Assembly (NCBI GenBank): GCA_028023455.1
Contig: JAQFVV010013371.1
Location: forward strand, 1 to 64,000
Direction: 5' to 3'
Length of the DNA: 64,000 nt
Origin: Epiperipatus broadwayi
Lineage: Eukaryota > Onychophora > Udeonychophora > Euonychophora > Peripatidae
Part shown: positions 27,957 to 38,589 of the stretch, piece after piece
Layout of the letters: each line of letters starts with the position of its first letter
How positions within the stretch are numbered: position 1 is the first letter of the stretch
The notes under the pieces: generated by a model
The model's input: only the letters and a program-made list of their open reading frames with translations
The model's database searches: none
What the model was told of the DNA's origin: nothing
Program-made: the position numbers and the translations under genes

Positions 27957-28878
27957 AGGATGATCATCTCAAATGATTGTAAGAAAGTGAACATGATAAA
28001 CTGGTCAAGAAATGAGTCTACAGGATTTGAACCTGTTCGGTTATTTTGAAAGAAATATTCCATATCCGTTTGAGAATAAATTGCCAGTGGAGATGAATCC
28101 AACCAAACAAGAAAAGGGATGCTAAGCATGCCCTTAACCAGTTAAGAAAAATGGGTATGCTATGGCAGAAAAGGTGGGGAAAACCTAAGGCCATATTCAG
28201 GAGGGGAGATGAGGTCATAGTGAGAGTTCATCCAGTGAGTCATCCTGAAAAACATAAACAAAAAATTCCACCCAATATATGATAACCCCTATATAATCAG
28301 GCAGACATATGGTAATAATGCATTTGTGATATCATAGGGGATGGAGGAAAAGGGAACATATAATGCCCGATCATTGAGGTTAATGAAAAAAGAAAAACAA
28401 CCACCATACAGGTAGTAATAATAATAAATGAAATGTTTAGGAATAATAATATACTTGGGGCTTCATAAAATAAAAGTTTTTCTCCATGCACATATTAAAA
28501 AAGAACAAAAAAATACTCGTATATAAATAGGTCAAATTAAATCAATAAAATCAAGTTAAATGAATAAGAGAATAATATAAATAAAGTAGCATAATAAAAT
28601 AAAAGTTTGTTTTGAATACACACAGGCTGATAAAATGAAGTTAGATAAATGGTTTAAAGTAATCAAGTCAAATAAAATAAATAAAGTATCTGTATAATAA
28701 TGGATTGTAATAAAATAAAATAGTTTTTTCTGCCCACATATTAATAAAAAAGTTAAATAAATAATCTATCATAATAAAGAATTAAAGTTCTCAAAGACAA
28801 AATGGTCAAAATGATGCATTTTATTCTCAAATGAACAGTGGTATAATGTACCACGATTGTGGTGGCACATAATAATTT
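27957..28878 (+). pseudogene. Integrase C-terminus and 3' untranslated part
   Basis: Around 28200-28380 the frame RRGDEVIVRVHPVSHPEKH followed by PYIIRQTYGNNAFVIS matches the SH3-like/GPY-type end of Ty3 integrases, with stops. After it comes AT-rich untranslated sequence up to the right LTR. No clear polypurine tract is visible next to the LTR. Confidence 0.6.
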
Positions 28879-30342
28879 TGTCTAAAAATTATTAAAATAA
28901 AAATCTTTCATAAATGAAAATAGTATGTAAAAGTTTAAGAGTTTTGTATTTCAGTTTAAATAAAAAGTCATAGAATTTTTTGAAATAAAAGTTACAATTA
29001 ATTAATTAGAAGAGGGAGGGGAGTTTGCTTTAGAAGCATCAAGTTAAAAGTTTTATAAAAGAAGTTAAAGAGTTTTCTTTATTATTATTAGTTGAAATAT
29101 AACTTAAAGTTTAAAAAAAATAAATCTCTTTTTATTTAAGTTAAAGAGTAAAAAGGTCATATTAAAAACTAAATAGTAAGTTGATCTTAAATTGTATATG
29201 TGTGTAAATTATGAATTAATGTAAGCTTGTTAGTAAAATATATATGTGTGATTGTAAATATAGCATAAATACCTGTGTATTAAATATTAAAAAAATGATA
29301 TAGAAAATTATCATTAAAAAACACAGTGATGGCTATTAAGTAAAACAAAAAACAACAATACTACATATACGATGGCTGCTAATTAACATCTCCAACATCA
29401 GTATTAAAAGCTTATCTCAAGAAATGCAACTAAAAACAAAGAAAAAATTTCGACACAGATATTGCTGGCAGTCATCAAAAATTTCATCAGACAGTAAGTT
29501 TAGAAAACAGTTTAGATCATGCAGTTGAGATTACAGTTGCTTTTGAGAAACAGTTGAGTTTATAAAACAGTTCAATTGCAATTGAGATTACAATTTAGAT
29601 TGTGCAGTTGAGATTAAATCAATCAATAATGCAGTGTTAAAACCCTCAGAAACATATGACAGTCTCCAGACTGAGTTCTAGTGAACCAGCAATCTGGCAA
29701 GAATAGAAAAATGCTTGCATAACAACTTGAAAAATCGCCATCAATATTTAACTGTCTCCAAGAATAGTGTCAATGAATAATAATAAAACTCTTCAAGAAA
29801 ACATCCCAGCTGGCAGGAATTATTCTCAATTGAAGCAGCAACCAGGAAGAAAACAATGTTCTAAATTCACGTTCAAAAATCCTAGGTAATAACATTTTAT
29901 TATTCTCATTTATAAAGTAGCCATCACATTAATAGGAAATCTCCAAGAGTCAAATTTATGAACGCTATAGCATACATAGACGAACTATTAATGTGTGTGT
30001 TTAAAATGTCATGTGTGTTCATGTATAAGTATATATTGATTTCATTGTATTTTAAATGTCAAATATCATTTAATTCTTTGTTATATTATATTGCTATTAC
30101 ATATGTGTGTGCCTGAAATGATGATAATCCCTTGTTCATTTATATAGGATTTATAAAAGTAGTTAAAATTAGTAGATTAAATGTTAATTAAAATAAATTG
30201 TCTATTAGACTTAAAGCTTAATTTTGTCACTCAATTTTTTTCCCACTATTTAAGGAATGCTGATCTAATCATTGGTGTAACTTGGTCATTGAGTTACTGA
30301 CTACTGTTCAAAGTGTGTTGTTTATTCTTCTGGATAACTAAC
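28879..30342 (+). repeat. Right LTR of the Ty3-type element
   Basis: It starts TGTCTAAAAATTATT and parallels 24472-26097 block by block with roughly nine in ten bases shared by eye. The TA tract of the left copy is absent (TTGCTATTACATATG here). Confidence 0.7.
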
Positions 30343-30529
30343 TGGCGCCCATGTTTCTACAAAACCAAAAAGTGCTTTGAATGTGGTGTTGAATTCAACA
30401 GTCGAAAAGAAGATATGTCCTGGAAATATAACACTAATTATATATAATATAGCTATCATTTGGACATCTCCGAGTATGTTCTTCTCTACCTAAGAGGCCA
30501 GTATGTAAACAGAATTTAACATATATGGT

Positions 30530-30532
<3 letters not shown>
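30343..30532 (+). mobile_element. Second leader copy after the right LTR
   Basis: TGGCGCCC (30343-30350) begins a primer-binding-site-like stretch, and the following 180 bp match the leader at 26098-26298. A leader after the right LTR means a second element started here in tandem and was then lost at the (TA)n tract. Confidence 0.6.

Positions 30533-30618
<86 letters not shown>
30533..30618. repeat. (TA)n microsatellite
   Basis: TA run marking where homology to the Ty3-type leader stops. Confidence 0.97.
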
Positions 30619-30621
<3 letters not shown>

Positions 30622-30743
30622 GCCCTTGTCTGTAGGTCATAATAAGGTAGAATGGTCAATTATTAAAAAATTTTAAATTTTAAGTTATATTTGTATGATA
30701 TATAAATAATAGTAGGATAATTATGTTTTATAGTACAATTTAA

Positions 30744-32791
30744 CTACTTCCGGTTTGTCGGCGACGATTGCGCTCGTTAATGTTCGTTTGTTGAAGTTCG
30801 TTTTTCTGTTTGAAATTACGGAAAAACTATAAGGACTACGCATGCGCCTATATGATAATTCTCTTCGTCGTTTTTTCCTCTTTTCGTAGGTAGTCGCCAT
30901 TTTTCTGTAAGTTAAAAAATAAAATTTTTATTAATTTTTTTGCGAATAAGGTCAATTTTTTTAAAATTTTTTTTCACAATTTGTTAGATTAACGGAAACA
31001 AAAGTACGCAAAATAAATGAACGGGACATGATGGCCTCTGATACGGATTATTCCAGCGGTGATGAATTTGTCCCATCTAAGCCCTTTGACTCCGAGGATA
31101 GTGTTAGTTGTAGTGATCTTGAAGAATATTTTTCATCATCAGAAGAAGAAACTCCTTTATCAGCCAAAAAGAAAAAAACTACGAGTGCTTTTCTGGATGA
31201 TATCAATACACCAGGCTCGTCAACAAGTGTTCCCAATGATATCAATCGGCCAGGCCCTTCATCTAGTAACAGTAATCTGTGTCCGAACGTAACCTGCAAA
31301 CCTGTGAATGTAGAGAATTTTACTAAAACTCCAGGTTTGAAGTTTTCTATAGTAGGTAAGTATTCAATTTTAGATTTATTTTTAATGTTATTTGATAAAA
31401 AACTTTTATCAACTATTATCGGAGAAACTAATAAATATGCCACTCAAGAAAAATGACTGACTGATTTTTTTACTCTGTGATAGGTAGCACATATGAAAGG
31501 TAATGTTTTTATTATTGTTTTTTTGTTGGTTTGTTTTAGCTACCAGCACAATGGATGAATGGTTGACACACTGATTCAAGACTATTTACAATTTATTCCT
31601 CTCTAGCAAATTGATTGTATATAATGCAGTAATTTTTTTTATTCTGTTTTTACTAATTTTTGTTTTACTAACATGGTTTTCATTGTTTTTGTTTTACTAA
31701 TTTAGTTTTTATTTGTTGTTTTATTAACTTGTTTTTTTACTAACTTCATTTTATACTTTATAGGCATATGACTGCCTGATTGCCTTCCCTTATTAGAATT
31801 TTGTTTCAGCTTCATTACTGATTACTTTTTCCAATTGGTAAACAAGATCTGGCATGATGAAATATTTTGCATATTTATATTAGCATATATGAACATGTAT
31901 GCTTCTCTGGAAGACGTATCTTGGAAGAGGTAAAATATAAACATTTTTTTATATAAATATCTGCCATAGAACCTTTTTAGTAATCATTGTCTGCCTCTTG
32001 AAATGAGAAATTTGTAAATTGTTTTCTGTATTGGCAATGATTATTCAGTATGATGATGATGATGTTATAAACAAGGTTGGTTTATCCAAAGTCTAAAATC
32101 AAAATAGTGCATCTTGTTTAACAGGCTTTTGAAGATCGTCCCATAACCATTAGCAGAACTTTCATGATTCATACATATACACCACTTTTATAATATACAT
32201 ATACCTGTACTATGATGATGATGATGACATTTTATTTTTTTATTGTATTTATAATGGTAAGTAATAATTTTCCACTTCCTTCATTATTTTTATATTCTGT
32301 TAGAATTTTAATTTTTTTATTTTTTATCTTTTATTAGATCGGAGAACTCTTTTCTTCCAGGCGCCTTGACAATTTGCAACAGTTGGGGTAGAAGATAAAA
32401 ATGAAGAACTCTTATAGGAACATTTTCGGACATTGTAAAGCTATGGATTATCTCAGGTAAGACTTATTATATATCTTTAGAAAGATTTTTTTGTGAGGAA
32501 TACAAAGAAATTATCACTGAAGATGTAATTTGCATTTTAGTTAATGTTAATTTCCAAATTATGAACAAACAATAAAATAAAAATTATTTCGGTTGTGAAA
32601 ATTTCTTTTTTTCCTTATTTTTTATATAGTTATCACTATTTATTTTATGCTTATTGTTTTCCTTAGTTTTTCTAGTTTCTAGCAATGTAATTGTTTTTGC
32701 TCTAACATAATTCAAACTGAAGTTATTGTGAAAATTGTGTATCAGGCCAGTATTTTAAAAAGTTCAATATGGCGGCTTGAAGCTGAAGTAG
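30744..32791 (+). mobile_element. Non-autonomous piggyBac element, copy 1
   Basis: The 2048-bp element is flanked by TTAA on both sides (30740-30743, 32792-32795), the piggyBac target. Its ends are CTACTTCCGG... and, read inward on the other strand, CTACTTCAGC..., a short diverged terminal inverted repeat. It carries a transposase N-terminal frame (31028-31456) and then about 1.3 kb without the catalytic core. Internal splice-donor-like sites occur (AG|GTAAGT at about 31353, AG|GTAAGA at about 32458) and similar sites lie at matching points in copy 2. Confidence 0.85.
31028..31456 (+). CDS. piggyBac transposase N-terminal fragment (142 aa)
   Basis: The protein opens with an acidic, serine-rich segment (residues 1-48: SDTDYSSGDEF, DLEEYFSSSEEE), a lysine patch (48-51) and a linker, then the start of the piggyBac domain (about 103-140: FTKTPGLKF, ILDLFLMLFDKKLLSTIIGETNKYA). 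The DDD catalytic core and the C-terminal zinc-binding end are missing, so it cannot transpose DNA; full-length family members run to about 500-600 aa. The first of two adjacent Met codons was taken as start. Past residue 107 the frame may be spliced, since CTATAGTAG|GTAAGT lies inside it. A matching open frame in copy 2 suggests it stayed open longer than chance. Confidence 0.75.
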   Translation: MMASDTDYSSGDEFVPSKPFDSEDSVSCSDLEEYFSSSEEETPLSAKKKKTTSAFLDDINTPGSSTSVPNDINRPGPSSSNSNLCPNVTCKPVNVENFTKTPGLKFSIVGKYSILDLFLMLFDKKLLSTIIGETNKYATQEK

Positions 32792-32795
32792 TTAA

Positions 32796-34497
32796 AGCTG
32801 AAACAACATAAAGAAAACATTACTTTTATACTTATAAGCTAGACTTAGGTAATACAATTATGTCTCTGGGCTGGTTACCTTAGGATTCTATGGAATACTG
32901 ATGAATCTTCTGTGGCAGGTCGCATTCTTTGACAACATGTCTCTTGACTGGTTGGAGCTACATTTTTGCACGGTGAAAGTGGAGCTGAAAATGGAGGGAA
33001 GGCGACCCAAGACACTCTTTTAAAAATCAACAGACATAAAGCCAGTTAGCGACTATTGACCCAACTCTCACACAATAGATTTTTAGGCCCTATTTATACA
33101 AAACTTTGAGGTGTTCAAAAATGTTTTTTAATTAAACTTCTTATCTTTAATTTACAGAAATGTTTTACCTATTGTTAGTGGAGATGCAATCACTAGATAA
33201 CTATTTAAGAATAAATTCCAATCTATTTCTAGATTAGAAATAGATTTGATAAAAATGTTAATCACTAACTGAAATCAATTAGCTTTGTTTTAAATTTTAC
33301 TTTAATTTAAAAATTCCTTTTCAATTATGAAACAAAGTAATGTTCCCAATCCTTTAATTATTCTAGGACAGTCAGTGATTGAATCTTCCATCTTGAATTT
33401 TTATGTACTTATATGAAGAAAAATATTATATATATATATATATAAAAGCTCCATTAATATATGTATTATATATATATATATATAAAAGCTCCATTAATAT
33501 ATGTATATATCTGAGTCACATCCATAAAAGTCAATATTTAAAATTAAAGAAAATTTTTATTTGAGATTTATATTTACAAACTTTTATAGATGCTTCTCAG
33601 AAATATAAATATGGTTTATATACATGTGATGAAAAAATAGTGGGCTAAGTGGTAGGCCAGTGGAGCTCGATCTTGGGCTAAGATCGACTGCTACAATATA
33701 TATATATGGAAACTTATTAAAATGTATTATAAATCAATGTAATAACTTGAATTTATAAATCATATATATGTAAACCATAATGTGATAATTTGGGTTTATT
33801 ATTGTATGTTAAACAAAATCAGAAGTCCATATTCTAAAGACCTTAATTTCATTTATTTTTTTAATATTGTTATTAATAAACTTGAATTGAGTTGTTAAAA
33901 ATTGTATTGCATAGTTCCTTGGTCACCATAAAAGTACATGAGCTTACATTTTCTGAGCTAGCCTTGAGAACAGGCTGAATATACAAATGGAAATGTATTG
34001 AATGATTTAGGACCATCCTGTAATGATCAATCAGCCAGTACATTAATGGTACTAAGTAACCAGAGCACGATGATGATCAGCATATTTTAATATCCCAGAT
34101 TGACACTTAAACTGGTGCATCAAAATTAATGTTTAAATAATTGCCACAAGCTGGTAAGGACAAAAATCAATGTTAGCCTTGTCTACAGAAGACCCATTTT
34201 CAATCCAGTTTGGTGATCATTGATGATTGTTGAATTGTTGTTTTGAGTTTTATTTTTATTTATCAATAATGCTGGTTGATTAATTATACTTATAGTTGTT
34301 CTAAGCAGTTATCTGAATGTTTCTTCAGAGATCTCATGTTTACATGCTCTTGTAATATATAATATTGCTTATATACTTATAATCATTAAACATTACATTA
34401 ATAATTAATTTGATATTTTATTTGGTTCACTTGTTTACCATTACCCCCATCTTCTCCATCCCATTGCAATATATATATATATATAGTAATGAGTTGG
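32796..34497. other. AT-rich stretch between the two piggyBac copies
   Basis: Non-coding. A direct duplication of a (TA)n-AAAGCTCCATTAATATATG unit lies at about 33428-33506. Nothing else is recognised. Confidence 0.5.
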
Positions 34498-34644
34498 GTT
34501 ACATGGGCATAGTTGCGTGTGCACACACACATATATAAAATAAACAAAAATAGAAATAAACATACCCACAAATTTTTGTAGATATTCTTCTACATTTTCT
34601 AGAATAAAAATAATAAATAAAGGGTTAAGAAGCTCTGAATTTAA

Positions 34645-36499
34645 CTCCTTGGGACTAAGCCGCCATATTAAATTTTTTTAAAATACTGGCCTGAGACACA
34701 ATTTTCACAATAACTTCAGTTTTAATTATGTTAGAGCAAAAACAATTACATTGCTAGAAACTAGAAAAACTAAGGAAAACAATATGCGTAAAATAAATAG
34801 TGATAATTATATAAAAAATAAGGAAAAAAGAAATTTTCACATCTGAAATAATTATTATTTTATTGTTTGTTCATAATTTGGAAATTAACATTAACTAAAA
34901 TGCAAATTACATCTTCAGTGATAATTTCTCTGTATTCCTCACAAAAAATATTTTTAAACATATATAATAAGTTTTACCTGAGATAATCCATAGCTTTACA
35001 ATGTCCAAAAATGTTCCTATAAGAGTTCTTCATTTTTCTCTTCTACCCCAAATGTTGCAAATTGTCAAAGTGCCTGGAAGAAAAAATGTTCTCCTTAATA
35101 AAAGATAAAAAAAAAATTAAAATTCTATCAGAATGTAAAAATAATGAAGGAAGTAGAAATATTATTACTTACCATTATAAATACAATAAAAAATAAAATG
35201 TCATTACCATCTTCATGGTACAGGTATATGTATATTATAAAAGTGGTGTATATGTATGTATCATGAAAGTTCTGCTAATGGTTATGAGAAAAGTCAAAAG
35301 CCTGACAAGTTGTACTCTTTTGATTTTAGACTTTGAATAAACCAACATTGTTTATAACATCATCATCATACTGAATAATCATTGCCAATACAGAAAACAC
35401 TTTACAAATTTAGAATATGAAAACATTTCTCATTTCAAGAGGCAGTCAATGATTACTAAAAAGGTTCTATGGCAGAAATTTATATAAAACATGTTTATAT
35501 TCTACTTCTTTCAAGATATGTCTTCCAGAGAAGCATACCTGTTCATATAATCTAATATAAATATGCAAAATATTTTATATTATTCAATATTATTATTATT
35601 AGTAAAACATAATTCATTCCAGATCTTGTTTACCAATTGGCAAAAGTAATCAGTAATGAAGCTATTACAAAATTTTAATAAGGAAGGCAATCAGGCAGTC
35701 ATATGCCTATAAAATATAAAATGAAGTTAATAAAAAACCAAGTTATAAAAACGAAATTAGTAAAACAAAAACAATGAAAACGATCTGTTACATTCATCCA
35801 ATCATGCATAGACTTTTCTTTAGTGGCATATTTATTTGTTTCCTCAACAACAGTTGATAAAAGTTTTTTATCAAATAACGTAAGAAAAAACTCTAAAATT
35901 GAATACTCACTTATTATAAAATACTTCAAACCTGGAGTTTTAGTGAAATTCTCTACATTTATCAGTTCGCAGGTTACATTTGGATGCACATCATGGTTAC
36001 TAGATGATGGGCCTGGTCTATTGGTATCATCCTGAAGAACACTTGTAGTTTTTTTTTTGGCTGGTAAATGGGTTTCTTCTTCTGATGACAATGATGAAAA
36101 ATATTCTTCTAGATCACTAAAAGTAACACTATCCTTATCCCCAGAGTCAAAGGGCTTAGACAGGGCAAATTGATTGTCACTAGAATAATCCGTTTCAGAG
36201 GCCACATTTTCCGTTTATTAATTTTATGTACTTTTGTTTCTGTATAATTGAAGAAAGTATGAAAAAAACAAAAAAAAAAAAACAATTGACATTATTCGCA
36301 AAAAAAATAATAAAAAAATTATTTTTTATCATAGAGAAAAATGGCGACTACCTATGGAAAGAGAAAAAAACAACAAAGAGAATTATGGTGTACAAGCATA
36401 CATAGTCCTTACAGTTTTTTGTAATTTCAAAAAAAAAACCCGAACTTCAATGAATGAACAATGATGAGTGCTGACAGCGCTGATGAAGCATAAAAAGTT
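34645..36499 (-). mobile_element. Non-autonomous piggyBac element, copy 2
   Basis: The 1855-bp element is flanked by TTAA (34641-34644 and 36500-36503). It aligns in inverse orientation with 30744-32791 along its whole length, including the 5' leader, the N-terminal frame, the GGATTATCTCAG donor-like site and the GCCGCCATATT end. The catalytic core is missing here too, so both copies descend from one internally deleted element. Confidence 0.85.
35699..36205 (-). CDS. piggyBac transposase N-terminal fragment (168 aa), copy 2
   Basis: It matches the copy-1 protein from the start (ASETDYSSDNQF, DLEEYFSSLSSEEE) through TKTPGLKYF and the FDKKLLSTVVEETNKYA helix, with a shorter linker. After residue 132 it continues into MHDWMN and then hydrophobic, probably non-coding sequence. 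The donor site of copy 1 is present as AATAA|GTGAGT. The catalytic core is absent. The frame is open although untranslated parts have diverged. Confidence 0.7.
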   Translation of the reverse strand: MASETDYSSDNQFALSKPFDSGDKDSVTFSDLEEYFSSLSSEEETHLPAKKKTTSVLQDDTNRPGPSSSNHDVHPNVTCELINVENFTKTPGLKYFIISEYSILEFFLTLFDKKLLSTVVEETNKYATKEKSMHDWMNVTDRFHCFCFTNFVFITWFFINFILYFIGI

Positions 36500-37565
36500 T
36501 TAAAACAAAATTTTATTATAAATTAAAACATTTACAAAGGTCTAAATAAATAATAATATTGTATTATTATTATTATTATTCCGATTTTGAATTTAAAGAA
36601 AACAAGCATAGTTTATTTATTTATTAATGCTTGTATACATTTCTTTATCTATTTTTAAAAATCTTTGCAGACTAAAAATTCTGAAAAGTAGCTTTTAATT
36701 AAAAGTGATTTGAAGAGAGTAAAAACATGTAAATAACACCTTTGGTAAATCTCAAAGTTGCTTTTGAAAGGATTAGTGGTGATCTTTTTGAAAAGATAAG
36801 AATAATCACTTTTTATTTAAATGGGTTTTTATCACCCCAATCCAAGTCTATAAAAGAGTTGGAGAAAAAGATTAGTTTAGTCTGGATAGGTATTTTTGAA
36901 AAGAGAGTTGGCTAATATAGTTTGGCTAATATTTTTTGTAAGAGTTAGCTGCAGTTTGTTGGTAACTGTAGCAGATAGTGGGAGCAATTTAGCTGACCAT
37001 ATTGACCAGCAGTAAGTTTGGCTTTAATAGTTCTTAGAAGCAGTAAGCAGAAGAGCTGGCTCTGCGCTGCAAAATTAGTTATATTTTATTGCAGATTATT
37101 GAAGCTTGCAGAAATTGGTTTTAGTTGGCCAGAGTAGCAGTTGTTTCTATAGAATGATAATGGAATAATGCAAGGATAGCAAGGACAGAAGCAGTAGTAT
37201 AGCAGTTTCACTGTGCTGCAGTTAATTCATATGAAATCTGGTTCAATTTCTAATGAATCTAGCCTCCTTAAATGTGTTCTAGAAGACAGCTTACCTGAAA
37301 TCTATCCAAGACAGAAAGAAACTGATTCAATGCCGACATTTACCTGATGATGACAAAACCTGAAATATAATTTAATCGATATGAATATAAACCAATCTCA
37401 CCCAGATCTGCAAGTCCTTCAAAAGAAACCATCAGCTGATAAAGAAGTAGAAGTATAGTGAACTGGGTACTTTCCATTTCAGTAGTCCCATCACAATATT
37501 TAAAATTAGGTTATAATTTATGGTTTATTCTTTTTGTAATAAAAGTTTAATTTTCAGCACAGACT

Positions 37566-38385
37566 TATTTTCTTTCAAGAGTAGTTTTTTTTTTATTAAA
37601 TGAGTAATTTAAAAAAATAAAATATTTTAAAAATCAATTTTGTAAAACTTGTAACATATTTGTTTTATCTTTAGGAAAGTTTTTTTTAAAATTAAAAGTT
37701 GTTCACATTTTTTTTCTGTTTTGATACTTATAATCTATTTTAAGAGTGGAGATTTAATTTTGTATTAATTAGTTTAAGTACCATGGTGAGATATTTAATT
37801 AGATTGAGCATGGTATTAAATTAGCCCTGAGCATCTACTGTTTAAGTAATTAAAAGATGAAAAACAAAGTTTACATGGGAGATAAGAAAGTTATATAAAT
37901 AGTCCTGAGTTTAGGATGGAGGATTGGTATTTTTTCATTAGTCAAAAAGGATTATTCTGATTGATTCATATTCATTCTTCAGAAATTATTATTCTGACTG
38001 ATTCTTCACATTGTGATTATTCAGATTATTCTTCTGACATTATTTTGTGTCAGATATTTCTTTGCCTCCAGATTCATATTTGCTCCTGATATAGAACCTC
38101 AGGTTTGTGTACATGCTAATGAGATTCTTAATATAATTTATATAGGAGTAGTTATGTTCATTTTAGAGATGTCCAAATTTTACACCATTGGTTACCAAAA
38201 TTCTGGAATGCACTGCTAAGCCTACAAAAGGTGAATCCTGACATCCTTGCTGTTCTTTTGAAGATGCCTGATTGCCTAAACTAGAACTATTTCAAAATGT
38301 CTCCACACTCCCACCACCATTACCAGAGAAAAACCAATGTGGGATGATTTGCTAAAACTTTGGATTTTGTTACGCAAATGTACAA
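37566..38385. other. AT-rich non-coding stretch
   Basis: No recognisable gene or repeat. Confidence 0.45.
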
Positions 38386-38423
38386 ATTTGACCATTACAA
38401 TATATATATATTGTAATGGACCA

Positions 38424-38462
<39 letters not shown>

Positions 38463-38510
38463 ACCATTACAATATATATATATTGTAACTGGACCACCAT
38501 ATAAACCCTT
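38386..38510. repeat. Duplicated palindrome with (TA)n centre
   Basis: CCATTACAATATATATATATTGTAATGG (palindromic, 38392-38419) and TTACAA...TTGTAA (38467-38488) lie in direct copies of a TTTGACCATTACAA...GGACCACCATATA unit, joined by a (TA)n run. Confidence 0.9.
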
Positions 38511-38589
38511 TATTACCTTGGTTGTAACTATTTCCTGATGAGCATGTTGCAGGAAGGAACTATCGATTGGCATTCTCCAATGCAGATGT

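Larger units (their letters stand above)
34498..37565 (+). repeat. LTR-like repeat R2, copy A, split by piggyBac copy 2
   Basis: The parts 34498-34644 and 36504-37565 are collinear with 55225-56280 when the piggyBac insertion (34645-36499 plus one TTAA) is removed. The right part has a TATA box (CTATAAAAGAGTTGG, about 36848), a GAAAAGAGAGTTGGCTAA block downstream, and AATAAA at 37538-37543. This promoter-to-polyA order fits an LTR. Its termini are not defined by eye. Confidence 0.6.

Noticed and set aside
31048-31443. Minus-strand 131-aa frame over the piggyBac N-terminus
   Set aside because: Antisense shadow of the transposase frame, which has the family motifs.
37345-37385. CTGATGATGAC...GAAATA in repeat R2, hammerhead-like
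   Set aside because: No stem II can form between the two core parts and the flanks do not pair.
38535-38575. CTGATGAG followed by GGAAG, hammerhead-like
   Set aside because: The GAAA element is missing and stem I does not pair.
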